The notes under the pieces: model-generated | The model's database searches: none | Told to the model about the DNA's origin: nothing | What the model saw: only the letters and a program-made list of their open reading frames with translations | Position numbers and translations under genes: made by a program | Shown here: positions 41,765 to 49,933 of the stretch, piece by piece | How positions within the stretch are numbered: position 1 is the stretch's first letter | How the letters are laid out: each line of letters starts with the position of its first letter | Assembly (NCBI RefSeq): GCF_901411515.1 | Contig: NZ_CABDUX010000001.1 | Coordinates: 1,364,001-1,428,000, forward strand | DNA: 64,000 bases | Reading direction: 5' to 3' | DNA from: Raoultibacter phocaeensis | Lineage (GTDB): Bacteria > Actinomycetota > Coriobacteriia > Coriobacteriales > Eggerthellaceae

Positions 41765-42934
41765 ATGATGATCGATGCCCAGATGCCCACGAGAATCGTT
41801 TTCGGAGCGGGTCGGCTCGATGAGCTGGCCGCACTTGACCTTCCGGGGTCGCATGCGCTTATCTGCACGAGCAAAAGCGAGAGGGCCGAGCGGAAGGCCT
41901 TGCTCGATCGGGTGATCGGGTTGCTCGACGGCGCAGACGTTGCAGCAACGGCCTACGAAGGCGTAACGCCGAACCCGACTAACGAGCAAGTCGGTGAAGC
42001 TTGTGCTCTCGCAAAGGAGTCCGGATGCGATTTCGTCATCGGACTGGGAGGCGGAAGCAGCATCGATGCAGCCAAGGCCATTGCCATGATGATGCGGCAA
42101 GACGGCGATTTGTGGGATTATGCCTATACGGGCAGCGGCGGTAAGAAGGATATACTCCAAGCGGCCCCTGTTGTTGCCATTTCGACAACGGCCGGCACCG
42201 GTACCGAAACCGATCCCTACAGCGTTATCACGAACGTAGAGACGGGCGAAAAACTCGATTTCGCCGCCGATGTCCTGTACCCAGCCGTGTCGATCATCGA
42301 TCCGGAACTCATGGTATCGCTTCCGGAAGACCAGACCATCTACCAGGGGATCGATGCGCTGTTTCATGCGGCGGAATGCGCGATTACCAATAGGGCGGAA
42401 AACAGGCTCGTGGACGTGTTCGCGCAAGAATCGATATCCCATGTGCTCACGTGGCTTCCGGTCGTCGTGAAGGAGCCGGGCAACATCGAGGGTCGGACGA
42501 TGCTCGCGTACGCGGCCGACATATGCAGCGGCTACACGCAATCGCTCATCAACACCACGTCGCACCACATCATCGCTCAAACGATCGGGGGCATGTTCCC
42601 GTCGGTCCCCCATGGTGCGAGCCTGATCATGATTGCAGAGGAATACTACAAGCGCATCGCCGCGTTCGTCCCCGACGAGCTCGACCTAGTCGGTGCGTAC
42701 CTCGGCGTCGATCCGTGCAACCATCTTCCCGGCCAATCGTTTGCAGAAGGATTGGCGCGTTTCTTCGATCGACTCGGCGTGCGCGGCCTTCCTCTGTCGG
42801 ATTACGGCATAGCGTGGGAGGATCTGCCTGCCATTGCAGATGCGGCGGTCAACCGCACGGGGATTGCCGATGTCGACCTGTACACGCTGACCGAAGAGGA
42901 CGTACTCGGCATCCTGCAAAGATCGTATCGATAG
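41765..42934 (+). CDS. Iron-containing alcohol dehydrogenase (group III)
   Basis: 389 residues from ATG 41765; GTG 41750 is possible but lacks a ribosome-binding site. NAD-binding motif FVIGLGGGSSIDAAKA and the metal-binding region DALFHAAECAI with later histidines (TTSHHIIAQTIGG, FPSVPHGASL) are as in Fe-ADH enzymes. It should reduce an aldehyde or oxidise an alcohol with NAD(P)H. Its place between hycI and fdhD is unusual for hydrogenlyase operons and suggests an outlet for reductant or an aldehyde substrate; this is inference. Confidence 0.88.
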   Translation: MMIDAQMPTRIVFGAGRLDELAALDLPGSHALICTSKSERAERKALLDRVIGLLDGADVAATAYEGVTPNPTNEQVGEACALAKESGCDFVIGLGGGSSIDAAKAIAMMMRQDGDLWDYAYTGSGGKKDILQAAPVVAISTTAGTGTETDPYSVITNVETGEKLDFAADVLYPAVSIIDPELMVSLPEDQTIYQGIDALFHAAECAITNRAENRLVDVFAQESISHVLTWLPVVVKEPGNIEGRTMLAYAADICSGYTQSLINTTSHHIIAQTIGGMFPSVPHGASLIMIAEEYYKRIAAFVPDELDLVGAYLGVDPCNHLPGQSFAEGLARFFDRLGVRGLPLSDYGIAWEDLPAIADAAVNRTGIADVDLYTLTEEDVLGILQRSYR

Positions 42935-42943
42935 CGAAGCGGT

Positions 42944-43690
42944 ATGGAACGCGGCGGGTACAGCGCGCTCTGCGAAGCGTGGTATGTCGAAGGAGACGGC
43001 TGGACGCCGGTTACCGAAACCGTAGCGCTCGAGGTGCCTGTCGCCATCCACTGCAACGGTCTGTTCGTCGAGGAAATATCATGCACCCCCGAAGATGTTG
43101 AAGATCTGGTTATCGGACACCTGTACACCTCGGGGGTAATCGATGCCTTCGACGACGTATCCCTCGTCGAAGTCGCTGCGTGCACGGTTGGTTTTGAAGC
43201 GCATGTTTGCGCGCCCGGGCCGAACCTTGCCCTCGAATGCTCTTATGCGCTTTGCCCGGCTGGCGATTGTCCTGCGGGGGATCTAGAAATATCGCCCAAG
43301 GCGGTGCATCGGGCAAGCTCGGCTCTTCTCGGCGTTCAGGACATGCACCGAAACACCGGTGCTACCCATGCGGCCGTATTCGCCGACGTTTCGGGAAGCT
43401 ACCGCTTTGTACGGGAGGACATCGGAAGGCATAACGCCGTAGACAAGCTTATCGGTGCCCTGCTGAGAAACGATGTCGACCCGTCAAGCGGATTCGTTCA
43501 TCTTTCGAGCAGATGCGCCCTGGATCTGGTGAAAAAGTGCTCGACGTTCGGCATCCGGCTTATCTCGACCGTATCGGCACCGACTTCGGCGGTGCTCGAT
43601 TTTGCCGATGAGCGGGGAATCACGCTCTGTGCGTTTGCCCGAAACGGGCACTTTACCGTCTACACCCATCCAGAACATCTGTCGAGATGA
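42944..43690 (+). CDS. fdhD: FdhD-family formate dehydrogenase sulfurtransferase, divergent Cys motif
   Basis: 248 residues. FdhD family features are the TVALEVPVAIHCNG start, the EDVEDLVIGHLYTSGVI segment, the REDIGRHNAVDKLIG motif and the VSAPTSAVLDFAD segment. FdhD moves sulfur from IscS to the molybdenum cofactor of formate dehydrogenases, so it is needed by both FDH enzymes in this window. The usual CxxC sulfur-carrying loop is not seen; instead three cysteines spaced C-x4-C-x4-C lie at ECSYALCPAGDCPAG. It is the last gene of the operon. Confidence 0.88.
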   Translation: MERGGYSALCEAWYVEGDGWTPVTETVALEVPVAIHCNGLFVEEISCTPEDVEDLVIGHLYTSGVIDAFDDVSLVEVAACTVGFEAHVCAPGPNLALECSYALCPAGDCPAGDLEISPKAVHRASSALLGVQDMHRNTGATHAAVFADVSGSYRFVREDIGRHNAVDKLIGALLRNDVDPSSGFVHLSSRCALDLVKKCSTFGIRLISTVSAPTSAVLDFADERGITLCAFARNGHFTVYTHPEHLSR

Positions 43691-43827
43691 TCGAGGTGTC
43701 CGACCGCCTTCGATAAGGTCAGAGCGCGTCGGGGTGCCTGATGTTGGGATCGAAGGCGCAGCGGGACGAAGGCGCAAACGGCAGCCGGCCGCTGTCCGGA
43801 GCTTGAGCGGATTCGGATGGTTCGCCC

Positions 43828-43870
43828 GACGAGCACCCGCCGAAGACTATGATTTCAGCGGGTGCTCGTC
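43828..43870. terminator. Bidirectional terminator between fdhD and trigger-factor-like gene
   Basis: Perfect 13-bp stem GACGAGCACCCGC / GCGGGTGCTCGTC with a 17-nt loop in the gap between two convergent genes. No T tract. Confidence 0.65.
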
Positions 43871-43880
43871 AGCAGGCTGA

Positions 43881-45188
43881 TCAGTCGATGCGCATGATGG
43901 AATGCTCGGTTACGTAATCGTTCGCTTTCAGCCTGAGCGCCGAGAGCCGCGCTTCGGGCATTCTGCCGTTTCGTTCGAAATCGAGCCGGATCATCGCTTC
44001 GAGTCCGGGGGATGCGGCTGCTCTGAAATACTCGTCGAGGTCCGCATCGTCGACCTCGAGCCCGAAATGCTCGGCGACGGCATCGAGCGCGAACTGCCTG
44101 ACGAGCTGCTCGCGCACTTGATTCGAGAAGTGAGCCATGAGTTGTTGCTCGGTTATGCCCTGCTGACGGAGAAAATCCTCTTTCGTCGTTTCCTGTTGAG
44201 CGAGCTGATCTTCGAAAGACTGCAGGATGTCGGCAGTGACGGCCTCGTATACCGCGGGCGAGATTTCGCCGTCGAATCTTTTGACGAGTTCGTTGGCGCT
44301 TTGCAGGTTCTTGTAATGGCGGTACTCGATCGACTTTCGATCATAGATGGTTTCGCGTGCGTTTCTCCTCAAGCCTTCGACGCCGTCGGTGTCGGGCATG
44401 TTTTCGCGAACCCACTGATCGTTCAGTTCGGGGACGACCATCTTCTGCACCTTTTTAGCGGTTACGGTTGAGGTGTAGTGCTCGATCTGGGGCTCGTAGT
44501 TCTCATCGAGGGTGAAACCGGGATACTCGTATACGATGGTTTTGGTTTCTCCCACCCTCATCTTCATAACCTGCTCGTCGAAATCGGGGGGCATCATATC
44601 TGCGCCGGTGGTGTAGGTACGGCTCTCCGAACAAAGCTGATCGCAGCGAACGCCGTCTTTGAACGTTTCGATTTCCAGCTCGACGAGATCGCCTTTTCGT
44701 ATCTCTGCGTGGCTCGTGTCTTCCTCGAGGTACGCGTGGCTCTGGGCAAGGGTTTTCAGATAGCGCTCGACGTCCTCGTCGGTAACCTCGAGAGGCGGCA
44801 CCGTGATGTGGACGGGATCGTACGAAGAGAGCGAAAACGACGGCTTGAGCGTGCAGAGCGCTTCGAAGGAAAAATCTGTATCGCGTGCGAGGGATCCATG
44901 CGCGGTAAGGGCCGGTTTACCGACGATCTCTACATGGTTTCCTTCGGCAGCGAAGGGAAACGAGTATCCCATGACGGATGTTTCGAGATGCTTCTCGACC
45001 GCTTCTTTTCCAAGTTTGATGGTGACGGCTTCTGCAAGATCCTGGCCGTCTTCGGGTGCGATGTTGTTCTGATAGGCCAACGCAATGGTGAATTGATCGA
45101 TAAGCGTATTCACGTCATCTGCTTTGATGGTGATGCTGAGGGTGGCGCGATCGTCATCGATGCGATCGTATACTGATTGCAGCTCCAT
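43881..45188 (-). CDS. Trigger-factor-like chaperone without ribosome-docking motif
   Basis: 435 residues from ATG 45188 (AGGAG upstream). The layout resembles trigger factor: an N-terminal alpha/beta domain, an FKBP-like central domain (KGDLVELEIETF, VMKMRVGETKTIVYEYP) and a helical C-terminal chaperone domain (DQLAQQETTKEDFLRQQGI, a typical TF segment). The ribosome-binding signature GFRxGKxP is absent; the region reads AVTIKLGKEAVEKHLE. It may therefore be a free cytosolic holdase or isomerase. Its convergent neighbour is the formate dehydrogenase/hydrogenase operon, so a role in assembling large FeS enzymes is possible but not shown. Confidence 0.75.
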   Translation of the reverse strand: MELQSVYDRIDDDRATLSITIKADDVNTLIDQFTIALAYQNNIAPEDGQDLAEAVTIKLGKEAVEKHLETSVMGYSFPFAAEGNHVEIVGKPALTAHGSLARDTDFSFEALCTLKPSFSLSSYDPVHITVPPLEVTDEDVERYLKTLAQSHAYLEEDTSHAEIRKGDLVELEIETFKDGVRCDQLCSESRTYTTGADMMPPDFDEQVMKMRVGETKTIVYEYPGFTLDENYEPQIEHYTSTVTAKKVQKMVVPELNDQWVRENMPDTDGVEGLRRNARETIYDRKSIEYRHYKNLQSANELVKRFDGEISPAVYEAVTADILQSFEDQLAQQETTKEDFLRQQGITEQQLMAHFSNQVREQLVRQFALDAVAEHFGLEVDDADLDEYFRAAASPGLEAMIRLDFERNGRMPEARLSALRLKANDYVTEHSIMRID

Positions 45189-45233
45189 GGTACTACTCCT
45201 TCGCATACGGCCGAACCCTGAGGCAGGCCTTCT

Positions 45234-45259
45234 GACCTAGGCCGCATATGCGCTAGGTC
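45234..45259. promoter_or_regulatory. Palindromic leader element of trigger-factor-like gene
   Basis: GACCTAG (45234-45240) and CTAGGTC (45253-45259) flank an internal palindrome CGCATATGCG. Lies about 45 bases upstream of the ATG, downstream of a TATACT -10-like hexamer on the minus strand, so it would be an operator or an mRNA hairpin. Confidence 0.45.
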
Positions 45260-45365
45260 GATACGGAACATATAGTCATCGGATGCCGCTTGTATCGGAA
45301 AAGATACCATTTCAGTATAGCACAGAGCGTCAGGCATCGGACGATCAAACGTGCTTTTAGGCAGG

Positions 45366-45728
45366 TTACATCATGTTTTTCATCAAAGGTTTGTCGAAGC
45401 TGACGATTTCGTGGTTGTACAGATGGTTTCGTGCCACAAGCAAGCAGTCGATGTAGTCGAGCATGCTAGCTCCGAACAGGCGCGTGGCATAGCGAACGAT
45501 GTCTTCCTCGCTGACGCGGATGTCGTCAAGGAGGTTGAGCAGCGCTTCGCTGACGAGTGAACGGGGAACCCCGTACACGTCGCGAAGCGTAACCGCTACG
45601 CGAGCGAATATCTCGGGATAGGAATACGCATGGCCGTCAGCGATGAGCTTTGCTGCTTGTTTGGCTTTTCTTTTGTCGTCATTGAGTAGATAGCGCAGGA
45701 TGACGCTCTCGTCTATGATCGTAATCAT
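45366..45728 (-). CDS. PIN-domain ribonuclease toxin
   Basis: 120 residues. PIN acidic residues are visible in IIDESVILRYLL, YPEIFARV, LDYIDCLLVA and SFDKPLM. PIN toxins cleave RNA using Mg2+. Its ATG overlaps the TGA of the upstream antitoxin-like gene (ATGA), the classical toxin-antitoxin layout. The partner is RelB/DinJ-like rather than the VapB usual for PIN toxins. Confidence 0.78.
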   Translation of the reverse strand: MITIIDESVILRYLLNDDKRKAKQAAKLIADGHAYSYPEIFARVAVTLRDVYGVPRSLVSEALLNLLDDIRVSEEDIVRYATRLFGASMLDYIDCLLVARNHLYNHEIVSFDKPLMKNMM

Positions 45729-45991
45729 TTTTTAGCCAATGACGATATCCACGATTCGCGCTCCGTTTCGCGCGCGATGGGTTTGGAATACTGATTCAGA
45801 AAGCCGAAAGCCCCGTCGCCCCCCTTTTGCTCGAAGCTTTTTATCTGGAAGGGGAACTTCTGATCGAGCGTGCACTGCTTCAGGAAGATCCTGACCGCTT
45901 CGGAAAGGCTCGTTCCCATGGAATTGAATAAAACTTCCGATTCGGCCTTCAAATCGGCGTCAATTCTGACGTGCAAGATGGTTTCTTTCAT
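45725..45991 (-). CDS. RelB/DinJ-family antitoxin
   Basis: 88 residues from ATG 45991. The N-terminal ribbon-helix-helix (ETILHVRIDADLKAESEVLFNSMGTSLSEAVRIFL, cited as VRIDADLKAESEVLFNSMG) is typical of RelB/DinJ; the C-terminal part would wrap the toxin. It should neutralise the PIN toxin and repress the operon. The frame upstream of 45991 lies in the operator region and is not coding. A near-palindrome at 46014-46039 is the likely binding site. Confidence 0.8.
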   Translation of the reverse strand: MKETILHVRIDADLKAESEVLFNSMGTSLSEAVRIFLKQCTLDQKFPFQIKSFEQKGGDGAFGFLNQYSKPIARETERESWISSLAKK

Positions 45992-46013
45992 AAAACCCCC
46001 CGTAAAATGTGAA

Positions 46014-46039
46014 AAATGTAACACGATTGTACTACATTT
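46014..46039. promoter_or_regulatory. Toxin-antitoxin operator, imperfect inverted repeat
   Basis: AAATGTAACAC (46014-46024), four bases, then GTACTACATTT (46029-46039): nine of eleven positions pair. It sits directly upstream of the antitoxin start, as expected for RHH autorepression. Confidence 0.55.
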
Positions 46040-46170
46040 AAGAAGAAGATTCATTTACAAATCCGAGGTTTTCGGGTAGCGAGCGATACTGGTAAAACGC
46101 AGAGAAAAACCTGTATCAAACAGGGAAAACATAAATATAAGCATTCCGCTGTGCTTTTAAGACACCTTTC

Positions 46171-46200
46171 TTGACAACCCATTTGAAGCCAATGTAATAA
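46171..46200 (+). promoter_or_regulatory. Promoter of the amiS-amiF operon
   Basis: TTGACA (46171-46176), 18-bp spacer, TAATAA (46195-46200), in an AT-rich gap. The -35 and spacer length are the same as in the hydrogenlyase promoter at 27603. Confidence 0.6.
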
Positions 46201-46266
46201 TGGACGGGCATCGGATGCACTGTCGTTATCAGAATCCTAACTGAATTGGGGGGAGGTGTAATCCGA

Positions 46267-46806
46267 ATGACCTTAGGACTTGGTTTGCTCTATGTCGGCT
46301 GCGTTCTGTTCATGAACGGGGTGGGAACCCTTCAGAAGTGGGACCCGAAAGCTATGGCGGTCATGAACTTCTTTACGGGCGGTCTTCTCGTAGTCATCAA
46401 CTCCATCAACATCGCGTATACGGTCGTTACGGTGGGGGCTAGCGGTATCGGCGCCGATTTCTACGGGATAGCCACCAACATGCTCTTTGGTTTTACCTAT
46501 CTGTTCGTGGGATGTACGAACCTGTTCCAGCTCGACGGAAGGCCGCTTGCGTGGTATTGCCTGTTCGTGGCAGTCAACACGCTTCCCTGTGCGTTCCTGT
46601 CGTTCACCGCAGACGCCGATCCGATCTTCGGAGTCATATGGCTCATCTGGGGGACCTTGTGGTTGGCGTACTGGTTCGCCGGCGCGGAGATGAAGGTAAC
46701 TCTGGGGCCGAAGTTCATTGGTTGGTACACCGTAGTTGTAGGCATTATCACGTGTTGGGTTCCCGGGTACATGCTCTTGGCGAACTGGTGGCAATTCCTG
46801 TACTAA
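46267..46806 (+). CDS. AmiS/UreI-family channel (urea/amide transporter)
   Basis: 179 residues from ATG 46267 with GGGAGGTG upstream. Six membrane segments of the UreI/AmiS family: LGLGLLYVGCVLFMNGVGTL, NFFTGGLLVVINSINIAYT, FGFTYLFVGCTNL, PLAWYCLFVAVNTLPCAFLSF, VIWLIWGTLWLAYWFAGA and WYTVVVGIITCWVPGYMLLANW (each cited in part). The conserved Trp and Glu/Asn residues of the pore are visible. These are proton-gated or passive channels for urea and short amides. It precedes a formamidase, so formamide (or urea) is the probable solute. Confidence 0.88.
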   Translation: MTLGLGLLYVGCVLFMNGVGTLQKWDPKAMAVMNFFTGGLLVVINSINIAYTVVTVGASGIGADFYGIATNMLFGFTYLFVGCTNLFQLDGRPLAWYCLFVAVNTLPCAFLSFTADADPIFGVIWLIWGTLWLAYWFAGAEMKVTLGPKFIGWYTVVVGIITCWVPGYMLLANWWQFLY

Positions 46807-46864
46807 ACGTACCGAAAGTTGGGTTTTAGGGTAAGGCGAGGTGAGCCTTTACCTTGGAATCAAA

Positions 46865-46884
46865 GGCGAGTGAAGGCACTCGCC
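46865..46884 (+). promoter_or_regulatory. Hairpin in the amiS-amiF gap
   Basis: GGCGAGTG-AAGG-CACTCGCC, an 8-bp perfect stem with a tetraloop, flanked by two weaker hairpins in the 127-bp intercistronic gap. It may set the relative expression of channel and enzyme by mRNA processing or stability. Confidence 0.45.
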
Positions 46885-46933
46885 GAAACCGACGGCGAAG
46901 CGCGCAGCTTCGTCGAGATTGGAGGAAAGAGTT

Positions 46934-47938
46934 ATGGGCAGTATCGGAAGTATGAACAAACCTGAGAACGGCTTCCTGACAGCACTGATTCAGTTCCCCG
47001 TGCCGATCGTCAACTCTCGAGCAGACATCGACAAGCAAATCGAAAGTATCGTCCGCACGCTCCATGCGACCAAGGCCGGTTACCCGGGTCTCGAGCTCAT
47101 CGTGTTCCCCGAGTACAGCACCCAGGGCCTCAACACCGCGAAGTGGCTCACTGAGGAATTCCTGTGCGACGTTCCCGGTCCCGAGACCGATACGTTCGGC
47201 CAGGCTTGCAAAGAGGCTGGCGTCTACGGCGTCTTCTCTATCATGGAACGTAACCCCGATCCCAGCAAGAACCCCTACAATACCGCGATCATCATCGATC
47301 CCAACGGCGAGATTTGCCTGAAATACCGCAAGCTGTTCCCGTGGAACCCGATCGAGCCTTGGTATCCGGGCGACCTCGGCATGCCGGTTTGCGACGGACC
47401 TGCCGGCTCCAAACTCGCCGTGTGCATCTGCCACGACGGCATGATCCCCGAGCTTGCTCGCGAGGCTGCTTACAAGGGTTGCAACGTCTACATCCGCATC
47501 TCCGGTTACAGCACGCAGGTTAACGAGCAGTGGATTCTCACCAACCGCTCCAATGCATGGCACAACCTCATGTACACGCTGGCCGTCAACCTTGCCGGTT
47601 ACGACAACGTGTTCTACTACTTCGGCGAAGGCCAGATCACCAATTACGACGGCACCGTGCTTGTTCAGGGCCATCGCAATCCGTGGGAGATCGTCACGGG
47701 CGAAATCTTCCCCTGCCAAGTAGATCAGGCGCGCCGTTCGTGGGGCCTCGAGAACAACATCTACAACCTCGGTCATCGCGGCTACGTTGCCCTTCCTGGC
47801 GGCGAAAGCGATGCCGGCCTGACCTACATCAAGGATCTTGCAGCTGGCAAGTACAAGCTTCCTTGGGAAGACGACATGAAGATCAAAGACGGCAGCATCT
47901 ACGGATATCCGACGACCGGCGGTCGTTTCGGCCAGTAG
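46934..47938 (+). CDS. amiF: Formamidase
   Basis: 334 residues, the same length as Helicobacter pylori AmiF, and very similar along the whole sequence as I remember it ([14 protein letters not shown] start, PTTGGRFGQ end). Nitrilase-fold catalytic triad: Glu in [10 protein letters not shown], Lys in [14 protein letters not shown], Cys in [15 protein letters not shown]. It hydrolyses formamide to formate and ammonia in the cytoplasm. GGAGGAAAG precedes ATG 46934. With the AmiS channel upstream it forms a formamide-use cassette that would feed formate to the hydrogenlyase and Fhs pathway. C-rich codon bias suggests high expression. Confidence 0.94.
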   Translation: MGSIGSMNKPENGFLTALIQFPVPIVNSRADIDKQIESIVRTLHATKAGYPGLELIVFPEYSTQGLNTAKWLTEEFLCDVPGPETDTFGQACKEAGVYGVFSIMERNPDPSKNPYNTAIIIDPNGEICLKYRKLFPWNPIEPWYPGDLGMPVCDGPAGSKLAVCICHDGMIPELAREAAYKGCNVYIRISGYSTQVNEQWILTNRSNAWHNLMYTLAVNLAGYDNVFYYFGEGQITNYDGTVLVQGHRNPWEIVTGEIFPCQVDQARRSWGLENNIYNLGHRGYVALPGGESDAGLTYIKDLAAGKYKLPWEDDMKIKDGSIYGYPTTGGRFGQ

Positions 47939-47996
47939 AGGATGCGAGCTAGTCGGGAAGCCGTGCTTCTGTGACGCAATGCGCTAAGTTATGTGC

Positions 47997-48090
47997 CGAT
48001 GGCCGTTCGAAAGGGCGGCCATCGTACGTTTCGCATTCTTGCCGATCGCAAGCCGGGCGGCTGCTAAAGCGCCCGCTCGGTTTGCGATCG
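47997..48090. terminator. Two hairpins between convergent genes
   Basis: CGATGGCC/GGCCATCG (47997-48024) and a longer one with CGATCGCAA.. and ..TTGCGATCG arms plus inner GGGCG/CGCCC (48043-48090). They lie between amiF and the convergent gene ending at 48109 and could terminate both. Confidence 0.55.
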
Positions 48091-48108
48091 TTTCGCCTGG
48101 CCCCGGGT

Positions 48109-48888
48109 CTACTTCACCACGATGGTCGGCACAATCTCGTTCACGGCGTTTTCCCAATCGACCTGGGTTTCGAATTGGGTGTCGCCGATTTTTGCGGGGT
48201 GGATGATCTTCTCGGCGGGAACGGTGCCGAGCGTCTGCAGCGAAACGAGGTCCTCGGCTACCTCGGGATCGAGCAGGTCGGCCTGCCAGCCTTCGGGCGA
48301 GGGGGCGTCGGGGCGGTTGAGGTTGAACACGAGCCACGCGAAATTCGTCATCCACAACTCGATGCGCTGGTTGTCCCCGTTGACCTTGCTGTACATCATC
48401 GAGTAGTCGGCGCTTCCCGTGTCGGCGGGCTCCGAAGCATCCTGGACCGTAAACGCGATCAACGGTGCGGCGGGAAACGAGGCGGAATACACCGATACGA
48501 CCCCATCGCTTTCCTGCTCGATGTCAACGCGCCCGTGCCAGTACGAAGGTATGTCGAATGCAAGCAGATCGGTGCTCACATGGTCTGCTGCTTCGGACTC
48601 GTCTGCCTCGCCTGTTTCGGCTTCTTCGGTCTCGTCGGTTATCTGCAGGTTCCGAAGCGCCGACGCATGCGCTTCCTCGCGAATGCGGTCGTTGATTTCG
48701 GCGTTTCTCGCGGAGGTCTTTTCCTGGAGGCCGAAGTAATCGAATCCGCTAGAGTCGAAGGTGGTCGCTTTGGCTTCGGGCGGTGCGGTAAGCGAGATGA
48801 GTGCGGCGAGTACCACGACTATGACAGCGGTGAGTACGCAGGAGATAACGACTCCTCGCGTGGTGATCGTGCTTTCCTGATGTTCCAT
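48109..48888 (-). CDS. Membrane-anchored extracytoplasmic protein of unknown function
   Basis: 259 residues from ATG 48888 (AAGGAG upstream). One N-terminal membrane helix (VVISCVLTAVIVVVLAALI) without a clear cleavage site is followed by an acidic, Glu/Asp-rich stretch (ETEEAETGEADESEAA) and a ~150-residue globular domain beginning LLAFDIPSYWHGRVD. I do not recognise the domain. The layout fits a surface-exposed anchored protein of actinobacteria. No operon partner. Confidence 0.7.
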   Translation of the reverse strand: MEHQESTITTRGVVISCVLTAVIVVVLAALISLTAPPEAKATTFDSSGFDYFGLQEKTSARNAEINDRIREEAHASALRNLQITDETEEAETGEADESEAADHVSTDLLAFDIPSYWHGRVDIEQESDGVVSVYSASFPAAPLIAFTVQDASEPADTGSADYSMMYSKVNGDNQRIELWMTNFAWLVFNLNRPDAPSPEGWQADLLDPEVAEDLVSLQTLGTVPAEKIIHPAKIGDTQFETQVDWENAVNEIVPTIVVK

Positions 48889-49167
48889 GATTACGTGCTC
48901 CTTAGTGCCTGCTGGCGAGCTCCGTATAGTTCGTCAGTGTGCGTCATAATAGGTAAGATGAGACGAGTATAGCGAGCCTGCTGAGCGATGTGGCGCCAAA
49001 ACGCTGTTTGTAGAAGCGGCGCAAACCAGCGGTAAACGAACCGTTTTAGTACGCTCCGTGCGTGCCCGGCTCCAAAAGGGCAACGATTTGCACGTTGGTC
49101 ACGTGCGTCGGGTATGGTAGGCGGTGAAAAACGAGGCATCCGAATGGGTGCAGTAAGGAGCATTGGT

Positions 49168-49704
49168 ATGAACGTATACGACTTTAAGGTGAAAGATGCA
49201 AAAGGCAACCTCGTCGATCTCGCAGCCTTCGACGGCAAAGTTCTGCTCATCGTGAACACCGCGACCAAATGCGGGTTGACGCCCCAGTACGAGCAGCTCG
49301 AAGCGATCTACGAGAAGTACCGCGACTGCGGTTTCGAAATCCTCGATTTCCCTTCGAACCAGTTTCTCAAGCAAGCGCCGGGAACCGATGAGGAAATCGC
49401 TGAATTCTGCACGCTCAACTACGGCACCACGTTTCCGCGGTTTGCTAAGGTCGATGTGAATGGCAAGGATGCCGACCCTCTGTTCGTCTGGCTCAAGGAG
49501 CAGCTACCCGAAGAGCAAGGCGATGAAGAGGCGGAATCGTTTGCCAAGAAAGTGAAGGCCCTCAAGCCGTTTTCCAAAAAAGGTGATATCACATGGAACT
49601 TCGGCAAGTTTCTCATCGGCCGCGACGGCAATCCGATTGCTCGCTTTGCTCCGGCATATGCGCTCGAAAAGCTCGAGGCAGATATCGAAAAGGCGCTCGG
49701 GTAG
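49168..49704 (+). CDS. Glutathione peroxidase family protein (Cys type)
   Basis: 178 residues from ATG 49168 with AAGGAG upstream. GPx motifs: LIVNTATKCGLTPQYEQLE with the peroxidatic Cys, LDFPSNQFLKQAPGTDEE with the Gln, and WNFGKFLIGRDG with the Trp-Asn. It reduces peroxides, in bacteria of this type probably with thioredoxin rather than glutathione. Monocistronic, ended by a strong hairpin at 49881-49914. It would protect an oxygen-sensitive anaerobe. Confidence 0.92.
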   Translation: MNVYDFKVKDAKGNLVDLAAFDGKVLLIVNTATKCGLTPQYEQLEAIYEKYRDCGFEILDFPSNQFLKQAPGTDEEIAEFCTLNYGTTFPRFAKVDVNGKDADPLFVWLKEQLPEEQGDEEAESFAKKVKALKPFSKKGDITWNFGKFLIGRDGNPIARFAPAYALEKLEADIEKALG

Positions 49705-49880
49705 GTTGGTTTAGCTTGCCGCAGCACCTCGTTGGCGATGGCTGCTTGGTCGGCGAGACTGCATCCATCAAAAGAGCGCGATATGTGCTATCAAAATAGA
49801 GGGAACAGCGCTATCGAAATAGAGGATTCGCGGGTCATTCGACTTATTGCCATTCGCAACTTTTTACGATCGCGAAACCA

Positions 49881-49914
49881 AGAAGCGGGCGTCCGATGCC
49901 GGATGCCCGCTTCT
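49881..49914. terminator. Bidirectional terminator
   Basis: AGAAGCGGGC-g-TCCG / CGGA-t-GCCCGCTTCT with a short loop, then CGTTGTTT. Located between the glutathione peroxidase gene and the convergent GMC oxidoreductase gene. Confidence 0.75.
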
Positions 49915-49933
49915 CGTTGTTTCCGATGTGCCT

